Of a stretch of DNA of 64,000 nucleotides, positions 26,015 to 41,900 are shown piece after piece. The notes below the pieces were generated by a model. The model did not search any database. It was not told the origin of the DNA and saw nothing but the letters and a program-made list of their open reading frames with translations. This DNA is from Cercis canadensis (taxonomy: Eukaryota > Streptophyta > Magnoliopsida > Fabales > Fabaceae), in assembly GCA_003255065.1 (NCBI GenBank), contig QAOA01004497.1, forward strand, positions 82,001 through 146,000, given 5' to 3'. Within the stretch, counting starts at the first letter, position 1; every line of letters begins with the position of its first letter. Position numbers and translations under genes: made by a program.

Positions 26015-27243
26015 GTTTTAAACAAGGTACTAAATGTCGTGTCGTTTCATCCGAAACGCACAAAAAATTTTCATTTCCTTCATGCACGACACGACACAAG
26101 GGTGCAGTTCAGAAATTCTCCTGTTTCCATGGAAACATGCTGGTGTCGGTGCATTTCGGTGGAAACTGACAGAAACAAACGAAATTTCCAGCTAGGTATG
26201 GAAACAAACTGAATGAACAGCATGGTGGGTGGCCAATGTCTTCGGTGAGAAGAGTACTCGAACCGAAAACCCAGAAGCTCAATTCCACGAATTACCAAAT
26301 ACACAATAATCCCAAATACGAGAGAGATGAGGGAGACTATAATTTGAGAGACGATGACGGTAACCAGGAGGGGGAAGAAGGAGATGAAGAGGGATTTGAT
26401 AGCGGAGATGAGCTTGACGGGTCGGCCATAGAAGCCGTGAAAGACGCTGTAGCTGATGGTGCCAAGGGCACAGAGGGAGATAATGAGAACGAACAGGGAG
26501 TATATAAGAGAGAAAAAAAATGGTATTTTTGGTAATTGGTTGGTCTTGGAAACTGAAACGGAGGAGGATCTTGGAGGTGGGGTTTGTGAAGGAATCGCTG
26601 AGGAGCTCTTGGAGGGTGGGGTAGACGATGAGGGAGAAGGAGAGGGGGAGGAGGAAGATGACAGACAGAGCGAGGAAGTGGCGGGAGTGAGCGTTGATGA
26701 TGCGCTTTGATTCGAAGAGAACGGCCCAGAGATCGAGGGGAGCTCCTCGCTCGGTTGCCATGGCGGTTGTTCCCTGTAGAGAGAGAAAGAGATTAGAGAG
26801 AGAGAGAGATGAAGATGAAATGTGGCAGATGAGGAAGAAGACAGGTCAGAGGTGGCGTATGTGGAAATAGAAGTTAGTCGAAGAAATTGAACTTTTTAAT
26901 ATGTTTTTGTTGATTATGTATTGTGTAATTTGAAACTTAAAGTATAATATGTACTTTTAATTAAGTTTTATGTATCTCAAATGTTTTAAACATTTTTGGA
27001 CATTGATTATATTAATGTCATTTGGTTACAAATGTAATTATTCAATACTATATTATCTAATTTTATATATTTTTATCACTATTATTATGTTAGAATCTTT
27101 TAAAATTAAAAAAAGTTATTGCTTAAAATTATTTAAAACGTTTCTTAAAAAATCTTCCGTTTCCACGAAATTTCCGAAACGTTTCCGTTTCTTGAGTGAC
27201 CGAAACGGTACCTCGACACGACATTTAATTCCTTGGTTTTAAA
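26015..27243. mobile_element. hAT-like non-autonomous DNA transposon with 8 bp target duplication, carrying a gene fragment
   Basis: The element proper is 26023-27235 (1,213 bp). It is flanked by identical 8 bp direct repeats gttttaaa (26015-26022 and 27236-27243), the target-site size of hAT elements. Ends are inverted repeats: left CAAGGTACTAAATGTCGTGT, right (reversed) CAAGGAATTAAATGTCGTGT, continuing two more matching bases, 20 of 22 identical. Subterminal DNA has repeated GTTTCC/GGAAAC words, as transposase-binding zones often do. There is no transposase ORF. Inside, on the minus strand, is a captured host coding fragment (26761 to about 26230). Mutator-like elements usually make 9 bp duplications, so hAT is favoured. 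Confidence 0.7.
26230..26761 (-). pseudogene. Captured fragment of a multi-pass membrane protein gene inside the hAT-like element
   Basis: It starts at an ATG at 26761 (MATERGAPLDLWAVLFESKR), preceded by a CT-rich leader ending in cag. The reading continues with hydrophobic segments (FLALSVIFLLPLSFSLIVYP, and later SLISLVFGIIVYLVIRG). The frame shifts by one base at an A8 tract on the plus strand (26513-26520); beyond it the coding sense continues in the next frame through FHGFYGRPVKL. The fragment ends without family C-terminal parts. It resembles the N-terminal half of an uncharacterised plant membrane-protein family, but I cannot name it. It is GC-richer than the transposon around it, which supports capture. 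Confidence 0.6.
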
Positions 27244-27524
27244 AAAAGTAAAAATTAAAAAAAAAATTTAAACAGGTGGGGACCACCAAACACGCCGGTT
27301 GCCATGCGGTGTGTCCCTACAGATGAACCACATGGCTGCTGGCGTTGTCCAGTCTTGTCCACTTCATGCATGCTTTTTTTTAAGTTTTTTAGAGACATGG
27401 TAGGTGAGACAGCTAACATACCAGCAGTCAGGTGACGCATTTGGTGGGAATACGTCGTGTGGCAACCGACGCATCTTGTGGTCTCCACTTGTCTAAATTT
27501 ATTTTTTTTATAATTTTTAATTTT
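27243..27524. mobile_element. Hairpin MITE adjoining the hAT-like element
   Basis: The arms at about 27264-27313 and 27452-27500 are inverted copies: left aaatttaaacaggtggggac, right (reversed) aaatttagacaagtggagac, continuing through ccggttgcca versus tcggttgcca. AT-rich tails extend the pairing. There is no ORF. Superfamily is not determined. Confidence 0.6.
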
Positions 27525-28452
27525 GAAAAAATTGTAATTTTTAAATAATTAAGTTATAAAATATAATAAATATGTAATTTTTTTTTTAAAATTGTAATTA
27601 TCCAAGTCAATGAGCGATTTACTCGTATTACAAGTCAATAGTCTTCTCCTACAAAAGATTATGGGCTAGACTTAATTTTCTAGGGAAATTTTTTAGGGTA
27701 CAATCTTGGTCCAATTATTTGACGCGTTCCACTCTTCTTCTTAATCATTTCTCTAATCAAAATTAGAGATCTTCCAGATCAGAAAGAAACGAATACAAGG
27801 AGAGAACATAATAAATATTTGGTGGCTCGATATTCAAAAGAAGAAACCAGAAAAGAGGTAGAAAAAACGTAAATTACCTGAAAAACTTAATCTAAATACA
27901 AGAAAGCTAACTCAAAAAAAAATACTATAATCGTTAAACTAAAAAATATTTAAAAGAAATCATTTATGTGTTTCTCTGGAGGAGGAGAAATATCTGATTT
28001 CTCGTCCATAATGGTATTTTCCCTCGCAATTGGGTGTCCCCTCCACACCGAAGCCCATTATCTGTATCTACGAGTCTGTGACACGCTTTGACTTTTAACA
28101 TTCCCGAGACGACACATTCCCAACAACGGACGCAAATGTTGCAACTTGCAACCATCTCCACCTTGCTTCACCCAGCCACCTCCCTTATCTATCTATCATT
28201 CCCGACTCGGCCCTCGCTTTTAATAGTGTACACAGTTGACTTGAGTGCATTTACTCGTTTTCTTTATCCCAATTGAGAGATGGAATCGAATGGAAGAAAT
28301 ATCCTTAATTTCTTTACTTACGCAGCTACAATGCTATCTTCCTCACTTTCTCGCCGACTCTGTTTTTCCCCCTCGCATTATTTTCTCGCATGCCAAACGC
28401 CAATTTCTTTCACCATCCATCAAACAAGTACCACCATTTTTTTCCCGCCTCA
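27525..28452 (+). promoter_or_regulatory. CRK3-like gene promoter with W-boxes
   Basis: No gene is seen in this stretch. W-box cores TTGACT lie at 28088-28093 and 28236-28241 on the plus strand; the reverse form AGTCAA lies at 27605-27610 and 27633-27638. WRKY factors bind these, and many CRK genes are pathogen- or salicylate-induced through them. The link to this gene's control is inferred from position. Confidence 0.4.
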
Positions 28453-31415
<2,963 letters not shown>

Positions 31416-33879
31416 TGTAGCAACAATGTTCACATGTTTCTCCTGGAACATTATTGTACACTCAATCCATGAGGAACCATATAAGCAGCTATTCGCGAGC
31501 TTTCATCCGCAGAGAGATGGCGTGGCGGCCAAAAATGGATTCCATAATCAGGATGTTACTGTCCTTAATTGCCTCTGGACATAAGGAGCTGTGACATAAC
31601 CCCGACCCGATAATACAGACTACAGCCTACAGGGTTTTGCATGTATAGCAGTTTTATGCGGTATAAGAAAAATTACCTTCTACCAATACAGAACCCCCAG
31701 TTAAGTGTTTCTCAATACATGTACATGTCACAGATCATCTTGTAATAAAATGGAATCGATTAATAAGCTTCTCTATGCAATTATGCGAATCTTATACATA
31801 GTCCATACCTTTCCAATGTTCTGCGAAGTTGTGGACTATGGCTTTTTTGGACGTTGACCTTAGTTCTCTTTTTCTACATATTGAGATCAACTGCGCCTGT
31901 GTAATGTTAATTGAAGCCAGAGAAATCGCATTTTAAATGAGTTGAGTATTGCTATGCTACACCTTTTGAGGATGACTTATGTCACATTTTAAAAAGTAAA
32001 AGTTTGACTTGTTATTGTTTGTGAAAAAAGAAATTGTCCAGCTCTGTTTCTGCTGTAAAACCATGCACATGCTAAAGTAGCTGTATTTTTCTCAAGCACC
32101 GGCCATGTTGATGTTGCTTAATATATTTTGTTAAACTCATCAACAGTTTCAAATAAAACCAAATCCTTGTCTACAAAATAACTATTACTTGGTGGCAATA
32201 TTCTAGTACAATTGACTCTTGCTTTGATTTCTGGAAGGGGGTCCATTTAATTAGAAAGAAATTTACATCGAAACAACACAGACTATTAGTTGCAGAAGTC
32301 AGCATAGGTATGTTCTCTGAATTTTCTTACATATAAGGTGGAAAAATTAAATACCTTAAGAAGGGCAAAATGGTAAATCCGGAGGAAACCGAATTCCTTC
32401 AGTTCAACAGTCAAAGGCTGTAGAAGTAACCGCGTAATTGCATTATCTCTCTGTTTGTTTAGAAAGACTTTGAGCAGTCTCTCTCACACTCTGTTTTGCT
32501 CTGTTTTTCAACGAGCGAGTATTTGCTTTCTAACAACATCATGCTTCCTTGACTCGCCTGTATAAGCTTTACACCTTCCTTCTTGACTTGGAGAACATTA
32601 CCAACAACAAAATCGAGAGTGCAAGTTCGAATTTTGGACTTGGGATCTCACAGAGAACTTGAACTCAGTTCTGGGTTTTCTATGCAGAGCACAGGTAAGA
32701 ACTCCCAACAGCACTTCAATTTCTTTCTGCAATAATCTTTACAATTTATACACAGCCTTGTCTACTTCAGTTTCTGATTTGCTAAGTTTGAACGTAATAG
32801 TTTCCTTCAAAAATTATTCAGTCTGAAATTCATGCTAATTCTATCCATCTTCTATCTTCTCATTTGATTTTTTGCTTCTGTGAGCAGTGAGCCAGTTATC
32901 ATTGGATATACAGATACTTCATCAGGAGCCTATTAATCTCTTAAACTCAAACATTATCCATTAACCTTAACTATTTTTGGTAATTAGCTATGATCACTGT
33001 TCTTTTTTTCATATTTCTTTGCTTCCCCAGAAAGATCACTGGTTTCTAAGGCGATGCGTGGGCTAGTTGCAAATAGGGTTTAGGTGGGGCCTAATCTCTT
33101 TGGATAATAAATGGGGTAAGAGTAGGTATCCGGTATTTCGTGAAGCTTTTAATATCACTGTACAACTAGAAATACAAGTCAAATTTGTGAAGCATTTAGC
33201 TGCTTCTGGTTATGAAAGCTCATGAAGACCCTCAAGAGCCAAATGGGTCCCTTTTTAAGTAGATATCAGAGGCACAGCCATTTGATGTTGATGGATTAAC
33301 CAAAGTGGGGTAATGGAAGAGGCAACAGCTCATGATTCTCATTTCGTCTATGAATTCTTCACCGTCATTCATAAACTGTGCAAGTGTAAACTAAACTTTT
33401 TACTGCGAGCAATAAAAACAAGATCTACTTTTTTGAGTAGTAATGGCGAAATGCTCACCCTTCTGAAACTTCTAAGGATGGAAGGAAACAAAAACTGGTG
33501 CCGACGTTGGTTCCTGTCCTCTTTTCACACACTAGCCCTTCGATTCATACGAGACTTTTCTACATTATGCACACTTGACAGCCCTGAATAAAATCTGTAC
33601 AGAGAGGTGCTCCTCTTTGTCTTGAATTTGCCTAATGTTGTGACTTTTTAAAATTGAAGCATCAAAACCTATCATGTATTAAAGAAGAATGCTCAATTAT
33701 ATTGCTTGAAATTTGGTTTCATTCCCTAAAAAATATTCTTCAGTGAAAACATGTATGAAGATGCAATCATAAACCCAAAATTACAAATATTCTAACTTGT
33801 CCTTTTACTGCAGTTTCTTGTTGTTGAACAGCCCAACAATCAGTACCAGAGAAAGTGATTCAAATTGGATCATCCCCAA
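31416..33879 (+). other. Spacer between the CRK genes; probable CRK2 leader exon and 5' UTR intron
   Basis: The first few hundred bases are the CRK3-like 3' region. A CT-rich, promoter-leader-like stretch at about 32460-32694 ends in a good donor (cacag|gtaaga). An acceptor (cttttactgcag) ends at 33813, just before the CRK2-like start codon, so a 5' UTR intron of about 1.1 kb (32695-33813) is likely. The 92-codon ORF at 33313-33591 falls inside that intron and shows no motif. Confidence 0.45.
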
Positions 33880-36528
33880 ATGAAGAACGTTGTCCCTCTT
33901 GTCTCTTGTCAATGTTTTATTCTCATTCTCATCAAGTTACTATTACTATCAGAAACAGTAGTGGGGGATGCAAGAGCCAAGACTGTCCAAATAATATGTG
34001 GCCATCAGCCAGAGCACAATACCACTATCTATGTTCAAAATTTTGTTGCAACCATGGAGAATATCAGCAATCAGATGCGCAATTCCGGCTATGGCACAGC
34101 AATTACAGGGACAGGACCTAACACAAACTATGGCCTGGCTCAATGCTATGGAGATCTCTCATTACTAGATTGTGTCCTATGTTATGCCGAGGCACGAACA
34201 GTTCTTCCCCAATGCTTCCCTAACAATGGCGGCCGCATTTACCTTGATGGTTGCTTCATGAGAGCTGAGAACTATAGCTTCTTTGATGAGTATTTAGGAG
34301 CAGGAGACAAAGCTGTATGTGGTAACAATACCAAGAAAAACTTAAGTTTTCACGCAGCAGCAAGGCAAGCAGTTTTGAGTGCAGTTCAGGATGCACCTTA
34401 TAATAAAGGCTATGCAAGAGGAAAGATTGCTGTGTCAGGAACAGCAAATGAATCAGCTTATGTTCTAGCTGATTGTTGGAGGAGTCTCAACACAAGCTCT
34501 TGCAAAGCATGTCTTGAGAAAGCATCTTCGTCGATATTGAGATGCTTGCCATGGTCAGAAGGAAGAGCATTGTATACTGGGTGCTTTATGAGGTACTCAG
34601 ACAGAGATTTTCTTAACAAGGAACTGGAAGATAGAAGTTCAAGAGGTACATGGATTGCAATTTTCTTCAAGTCTAATGATGTAATTAGTTGGTGAGATTA
34701 GCATGTAAGAGAAATTCACATCTAATAGTGGCGAATCCTGAGTACAAATTTACATTGATGACTTGTGCAGGTAATATAGTAGTGATAGTGGTAGCAGTTG
34801 TTAGTTCAGTGATTGTTTTGGTGGTTGGAGTAACCTTTGGGGTTTATGTCTGGAAACAAAGATACATTCAAAAGAAACGAAGAGGTAAGTGACTTGCTTA
34901 ATAACTTCCCTTCATTTGTCCTATTCTTGAAATGGTGGAGTAGCAAATTGAGGAATTATCATGTATTTTCACACAACTGTCTTCAAGATGTTTACTGATC
35001 TCAACAATCTCATTCTGGCTTGCTTGCAGGTTCAAATGAAGCACAAAAGTTGGTGAAGACCCTTCACCACAGCAGTTTGAACTTCAAGTTCTCTACACTG
35101 GAGAAGGCTACAGGATCCTTTAATGAAACTAACAAGCTTGGACAAGGAGGATTTGGAACAGTTTATAAGGTAGTTCTGTTTTTCTGCAGACATATTTAGC
35201 CAACATTTAACATATCACTCAAACCACTTCTAACATCGGTTATTGCAGGGAGTTCTGCCTGATGGAAGAGAAATTGCTGTCAAGAGATTATTTTTTAACA
35301 ACAGACATAGAGCAGCAGATTTCTACAATGAAGTCAACATAATCAGTAGTGTTGAACACAAGAATCTAGTGAGACTGTTAGGCTGCAGTTTTTCCGGACC
35401 CGAAAGCCTACTTGTGTATGAGTTTCTGCCTAACAGGAGTCTTGATCGCTTCATTTTTGGTAATTACTGAACTCTTGTAGTAGGGAATCTCTTTTCAAAG
35501 TTGAAGATGACTTTCCATTCCATAGGACTACTGATGCTTGTTCAAAGCTATATTTGCACCTCTCTTTGACCTTAAATACCTCTCACAATGCATATCAATG
35601 TAATGCTTCTCTATGCTTGCTATACATGATAGATAAAAACAAGGGCAAAGAACTGACTTGGGAGAAAAGATACGAAATTATCATCGGAACAGCTGAAGGA
35701 TTAGTCTACCTGCATGAGAACTCCAAGATTAGAATTATTCACAGAGATATAAAAGCCAGTAATATCTTATTAGATACAAGGCTTCGTGCAAAAATTGCAG
35801 ATTTTGGTTTAGCCAGGTCCTTTCAAGAAGACAAGAGCCACATAAGTACAGCTATTGCAGGAACATTGTAAGTGTCTCATTCTATATTCCATTTTCTCAT
35901 AAGGAAATTGCTGATATTTTCCTACGCTCTTGTTCCTGAACCTGCAGGGGATATATGTCACCAGAGTACCTAGCCCATGGTCAATTAACTGAGAAAGCAG
36001 ATGTATATAGTTTTGGTGTTGTATTGCTAGAAATAGTTACTGGGAGACAGAACAACAGGAGCAAAACCTCAGAATATTCAGACAGCCTAGTCACAGTGGT
36101 CAGTTTCACAATATTACATAAGCTACTTGATTGCATTTGTTTCCCAAATTTACAAAGCTAATCTATCTAATTTCTTTTTGGCAAATCAGACATGGAAACA
36201 TTTTCAGTCAGGAACTGCAGAACAACTATGTGATCCAAATCTGTCATTGCAGGACAGCCACAATAGCAACATTAAGGATGAGGTTTCAAGAGTGTTACAT
36301 ATAGGACTTCTATGTACACAAGAGGTCCCAGCATTACGACCAACTATGTCAAAGGCACTAAAGATGCTAAAAAATAAGGAGGAGCATCTTCCTGCTCCCA
36401 CTAATCCACCATTCATAGATGAAACCATGGAACTCCACAACACCAGTAATGACCCATTTTACCCTCTCAATGCAGCAAGTTCCAGTTCAATTGCTACTAT
36501 GTCCTATAGTTCTTTTTATCCTAGGTGA
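33880..36528 (+). CDS. CRK2: Cysteine-rich receptor-like protein kinase, CRK2-like (DUF26)
   Basis: Plasma-membrane receptor kinase; in Arabidopsis CRK2 acts in stress, ROS and callose signalling. Seven exons: 33880-34645, 34771-34884, 35030-35169, 35249-35459, 35633-35867, 35948-36098 and 36190-36528, joining in phase to 651 residues. The start is the ATG at 33880 (MKNVVPL), giving a hydrophobic signal peptide that ends near VVGDARA. Two DUF26 domains carry [13 protein letters not shown] and [13 protein letters not shown]. Phrases such as [28 protein letters not shown] and [11 protein letters not shown] closely match CRK2. The transmembrane helix is in exon 2. Kinase motifs are [37 protein letters not shown] and SPEY. 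Ser replaces the usual Ala in the APE-type motif (GYMSPEY). The gene is intact. Confidence 0.95.
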
Positions 36529-37010
36529 GTCAACCAAGAAATTGGGAGAAAAACATTGCATATAACGCTGTTGCAGCCTTGCTTCCCTTGTGCTCCTAAG
36601 GAGTTGTAGATACTGACAATGAAGAGATTTTTTTCTTTGGGGGATTGTGAGAAAATGAATTTAAGTTAAGGCGGCATTAGATGGAATTTCCAGAAACAAA
36701 TGATGTAAACGTTTATACCATGAATTAACATGTAATATAATTTTGGTCCGATCTGATATGTAAGAGGTTTGTTTGCTACAGCTCTCAATACTTACAGAAG
36801 ACTAGTTTCTGTTGAAAAAAGAAAGAAGGAAAAGCAGAATTACTGGTTAGTATTCATTTGCACTGTCATCTCTTTAGTGAAACAAATCAAATAAGCATTA
36901 CAACCTAACAACCTTGACAAAGTCCCTATTTGAAAAAGAAAAGAAAACGACAGTATGAAGTGTGAATGGTTCCTTGCCTTGAAGATGTGAAATCTGTAAA
37001 GAAGATAATA
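36529..37010 (+). other. CRK2-like 3' flank
   Basis: AT-rich sequence after the CRK2-like stop codon, probably its 3' UTR and terminator region. No ORF or repeat is recognised. Confidence 0.5.
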
Positions 37011-38080
37011 GGGCTTAATTACAATTTTAGTCTTTATATTTAAATAATTTTTACTAATCAGTCCCTCTATTTTAAAACTCTACGATTTAGTCTTCGTGTT
37101 TATCTAAATTTTGCAACTTCAGTCCAATCGTCAGTCTTCCGTTTATATACTGACTGAGGAAGCTAACATGGCACTAAAAAAACTTATCTTTTACTCTTAA
37201 TATGCTAAATGATTTGCCACATACGCAATTTTACCTTTAAATATAGTTTTTAAGTTTGTCACGTGCTGGGCACATGACTAGTTATTATCTTCTCCACTAA
37301 AATTGAAGATCTGCCCCTCGACTGAGAGCTTGAAGCACGCCTTCGAGTTTCCAAAGAGAAAAACCTGCAAGAACTTCGCATAAACTTGATCCCCTTTCAA
37401 TTTAATTTTTAATTTATCCTAATTTAACATCTAGAGCTGTACAAGAGAATCTATGTGACTCTATGCTAATACAAAACGGTGTCTTTTCTCTTCTAATTGA
37501 GAAGTGAGAACTGTTTCTTATAGATTTTTTGCTTTTGCTTCTAAAAATGTGTTGTTTTGAATTATAAAACTTGGACCAGTTTTAGCTTCATTTGATACTC
37601 GACCAGCTTTTCTTATTGGTTGCAAAATAGACCAATTTGCATAAATAACGGATCCCTAGAAATTGCAGGCTGCAAATCCTGGAGTGTTTTTCCATGTTCT
37701 ATTTCTTTCTTCCTCCTTTTAGCTATTCTCCTATCCCTCACGACTTTGGGGCTAGGGTTCATAAGAATGGAATTGGGAATTTGGCTCTTCGTGTAGTTTA
37801 GTTAAGAAGAGAGGGAGAACTTGAGCACGTGACTCTACATCTATCAGATTTGGAGAAAAATACTCAAATGTCTTAATTATGAATTAATTGTGTGCCACAT
37901 CACTCTTATTTGGTATTTTAATAATAAAAAATGTATTTTTTCGACATGGCAGCAGCTCCTGTTAGTTTTTAAACGATTGAGTGACGAAGGGATTAAATCC
38001 TTCAAACTCAGCAAAATATGAGAACTGAATTGTAAAGTTTTAAAATTGGAATACGAACTCATAAAAACGATATAAATCCC
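37011..38080. mobile_element. Degenerate TIR element, Mutator-like in its ends
   Basis: The left end starts gggcttaattacaattttag; the right end, reversed, starts gggatttatatcgtttttat. Both lead into similar text about 60-90 bases in (attttaaaactctacgattt versus attttaaaactttacaattc). Long degenerate inverted repeats opening with GGG...TTAATTACAATTTTAGTC are common in plant MULE-derived elements. I see no transposase and no clear 9 bp target duplication, so family and edges are tentative. Confidence 0.45.
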
Positions 38081-38973
38081 AAACGTTTTGTTATCAAGCA
38101 GCCCATGATGGCTGATGATTATTAGGTGATGGGCAACCTAATTTTCCACGATAGGTGAGATTGATAGTATTTGTTCAAATAACCAAAAATTTTGTATCCA
38201 TATTAAACAATCAAAAGCTGTGAATTATACATTTAAATTATTTAATATACAATACTTTTACTTAAGAATCTATGTAAATAATATTTTACTTCCAACATAA
38301 AAATGATACAATTATTTGCTAAAATATAAAAAGAACAAAATCATACGTAATTACTATTTATGTGCATTTCACAGGAAAGGGCTAGGTCTCTTGACTCTGC
38401 CTCGGCTCAATTTCCATTGGGCAGAGACTAGGCCTTGGCGTATATATTTACAGGGAATAATAATCAGAAAAAAACAAAAAAAAAATTTACCACGCCATAA
38501 ACCATCCCATAGACCTTTCTTATGAATTGTAACCCAACCACCATTTTTTCATCACAATAATGTATATGCAAGATTGTCTGTTGTCTAGAAACACATTCTA
38601 CAATCCTTTGAAAACTTGTGTAGAACCTCAATATTAGGCTGAGAAATTTAGGTTTTCAGATTCATTTACTTCAGCCTCTAAACTAGTTACCATGATGCAA
38701 GCAACAAGACTGGGCTTTACGAACATGGTTTGATTGAAAAAGAATGACCACAAAGCATTCGATGTGAAATCACTTGATATAAATATCCCATCGATAAAGT
38801 CTTCTCTCATTATTTATAGCAAGATTACACTTGGAGCAAATTACAATCTCTTCCCATTCTCTTTTACGGGAAAATAAGCATTTCAATATCAGTAATCCTT
38901 CTGATATGTAATTTACAGAAGCACAAGCAATAATTAATTAATCAGAATATACATTTGCAAATGTACATACACC
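38081..38973. other. Spacer downstream of the KNOX gene
   Basis: This should include the KNOX 3' UTR adjacent to 38974 (minus strand). The rest is AT-rich with no recognisable gene or repeat. Confidence 0.5.
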
Positions 38974-41900
38974 TCATTCATCAGTAAAGAATCGTCCAGT
39001 CAGATTATCCATCATAGAAAATTGCATGTTCTCAGATGGTTTCCAGTGACGCTTTCTTTGATTTATAAACCAATTGTTAATTTGCTTCTGGTCTAGCCCT
39101 GTTGACTTGGCCAGTGCAATCTTATCAGCTTCCTGGATAATTAAGAAAACACAAGATTCTTATATCAATGCTTACTCTAACTTCAGTAACATGATTCCTG
39201 TAAGATAATACGAAGAATTAAGTTTTAATAATTAAATGCTTACCGTTGGGTATGGCCATTTGTAATGAACATTCCACCACTCAAGCAGTGTTAGCCTGGC
39301 TTCTTTTGGTAGCTTACCCTTCTTTTTCTTCTTTGAGAACTCCAACTTCAAAGTACTAATGTGACTCCCGAACTTGCGTAGAAGCCTATCCTTCAGCTCT
39401 CGATCTTCACCCCGTGACTGACCATCTTGAGCATCACCATCTCCAGTGCTAAAATCGTCTTCTGAAGACACCACCCCATCATCTAAATGATAGCAAAACC
39501 GAAATCATGAAAACGCCACTTTTAATCAAGCAAAAGTGAAAGTAAAAAATAGAAAAAGCAAAATTAGACCCATCTCAACTGCAGACTAATCCCCAATCAA
39601 AAATAGTGCATAATAAATTGACAATATCGTCTTTGACTACATAGATTGATAGACCCAAATCAAAGAATCATCAAATTGCATACCTACTGAAACTTTGAAG
39701 TTTTCTACTTTCGAGCTTAACGATAATCGCAACATATTTTGGAGAAAATTAAACCGGCAAATTGAAGAAATAATAACAGCTTTCAACATCAACCACATAT
39801 AAACATGAAATGAAAAATTAACCAATCAAATTATAATAGACAAACCTAGAAAACTTGTACAACTCCTTGTGAATAGGTACGGAGGTCACTACTCAGTAAT
39901 CGCAAGAGAAAACACTAACATTACCCTTGACTTAAAAATCACGTCTCCTACTAATAAAAATCAAGGCCAATTTTCATATCTAACTTCTTTTCATAAAGGA
40001 AAATTTTTGTTCAGTCTATGAAGAGGCCATAAGTCTAAATCTGAAATAAATTTCAATAAATCTTCCGCGTCTTTTCTCGTCATTTCCTCTTTTTCTTCAC
40101 CCACCCTTTCTTGCAATTTTAATATTAACAAAATTCTAATTTTCATACGTACATAGAAAAATACCTACCCATGTTAAAATAATGTGCCCCACTACACTTC
40201 CATATTAATGGCTCTCTATTTGAGCGTGTAATCTGGAATTTTCACTTGCGCAGAGGCCGGCCCATACTAATGCAGAACCAAGCGATCATTCATCAATGGC
40301 GAAAAATTAATAGTAAGAAATGTTGGGTGATACTTCTGACCCGCCCATCCAATAGAAGGCGAAATAGCGGTGCTAGGCTCAGGAGCCCACGAGCACCCAC
40401 ATATTGCTTCTGACAACCACATGCAATCAATCCGACAAGGATTTGACCATCGCATGAGAGTACACTGTACACACCAGGCCTAGCCTAGGTTGCAAAACAA
40501 AAGTAAAAAGAAAAGTGAAAAAAGAAAAGGAAAAAAAAAGGGATCAGTGTCAGCGTCTGGTTCCGTCGCTTATCAATCAACAGACAGCTAGGGAGACTCC
40601 AAGTCATAGTCAGCCAAAGACCAGAATTCCAAGTCATACTCATCATTTATAACTCAATAGACATTAATTCCTGGCTTGCCCAAAGAGACTTTGTTTATGG
40701 AAAATTATTGGAATCGTACCCAAAATAATAAAGGTATATGGATTTGCATTCACAAGGTATATATATAGGATAAGGGATAAGGCCTAACATCGGATTCTCT
40801 TTTCTTAGCTTCAATTCCCAAAATACACATTCTAATGCGCAATTTAACTCATAATCGACATGTTAAAACAGAAGGGTAACATACATAGTGGTGGAAGTTT
40901 TATGCCAAAATCACATGCTCCAATAATTTCTTTCCTTTTAAGTGAAAAAGAAACAAATATCAACTCCGAAGTGGGCTCGAGAGAAATAAATTGTACCGCA
41001 GGGGCCCCTCTTATCAAAAAATAGACTGTCTGAGAGATAGCCACGTATGTTGCAGACTGTGAAAGACACAGAGGCCCGTAAATGGGCCACAAGAGAACAA
41101 ATGTCCATAGCAATGACAAGCACTAAGCTAAGCAGAGTGCGTGGGGGAAGACTTGGTAATGCCATTGAATCGTTCTCTCTACACAAAAAAGCTGCTTCAC
41201 ATTACAGCGAAAACTGCGGGAGTGCATGTGAAAGTGTTGACTCTTAAATTATCCACTGTCATGGAGGCTTTTTTTTAAAGCTAATATTCACACAACCATT
41301 TATTATCGAACTGCCCCATAAGGCTCTTCACCAGTTCTCCTTTACAACTATAGGCGTGTGTAGCCTTAGAAAAGAACCATGACCATCTTAAAAGGAAAAT
41401 AACTTTGACCCGAATATGAAAACTCGTCAAACTATAAGAACCTAAGATATTTTTGGAAAAGGGTACACAATCATTTCAAACTTCATGCAGAAGAAGATAA
41501 CAGGCTAACAGCACAGAAGAAACAGGAGATAAATACAAACCTGTCAGCCACGCTAAGGCTTAAGAATAATTATCTAATTCTCCAACATCAGTGTCCTGTA
41601 CGCCACTGAATTAGAAAAACAAGCATATACACAGGTAGGTATTATAAAAAACTGACAATGCCCCTCAACCTAAGAAAACAACTGCTTCTAACATAGAATA
41701 CTATGACCCATTCATTTTTCATCACTAAACATCCAATATACTGAACAAGTAAGACATATAAGTCTAGTTCATAGTATCTGTACGGTGAAAGATATGATTC
41801 AAGCTACGGACAGCAAAGAAAAACATATTCAGAGGAATTTAGGTTACTCGTTATCTTCTTCGTGCTACATCCACCAGTATATGATCGTTAAAAGATAAAG

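Noticed and set aside
26236-26710. Acidic plus-strand ORFs rich in Glu, Asp and Gly
   Set aside because: They are the antisense of the captured membrane-protein fragment; hydrophobic codons read backwards give acidic runs.
33313-33591. 92-codon ORF before the CRK2-like gene
   Set aside because: It falls in the probable 5' UTR intron, has no motif or signal, and has no splice partners.
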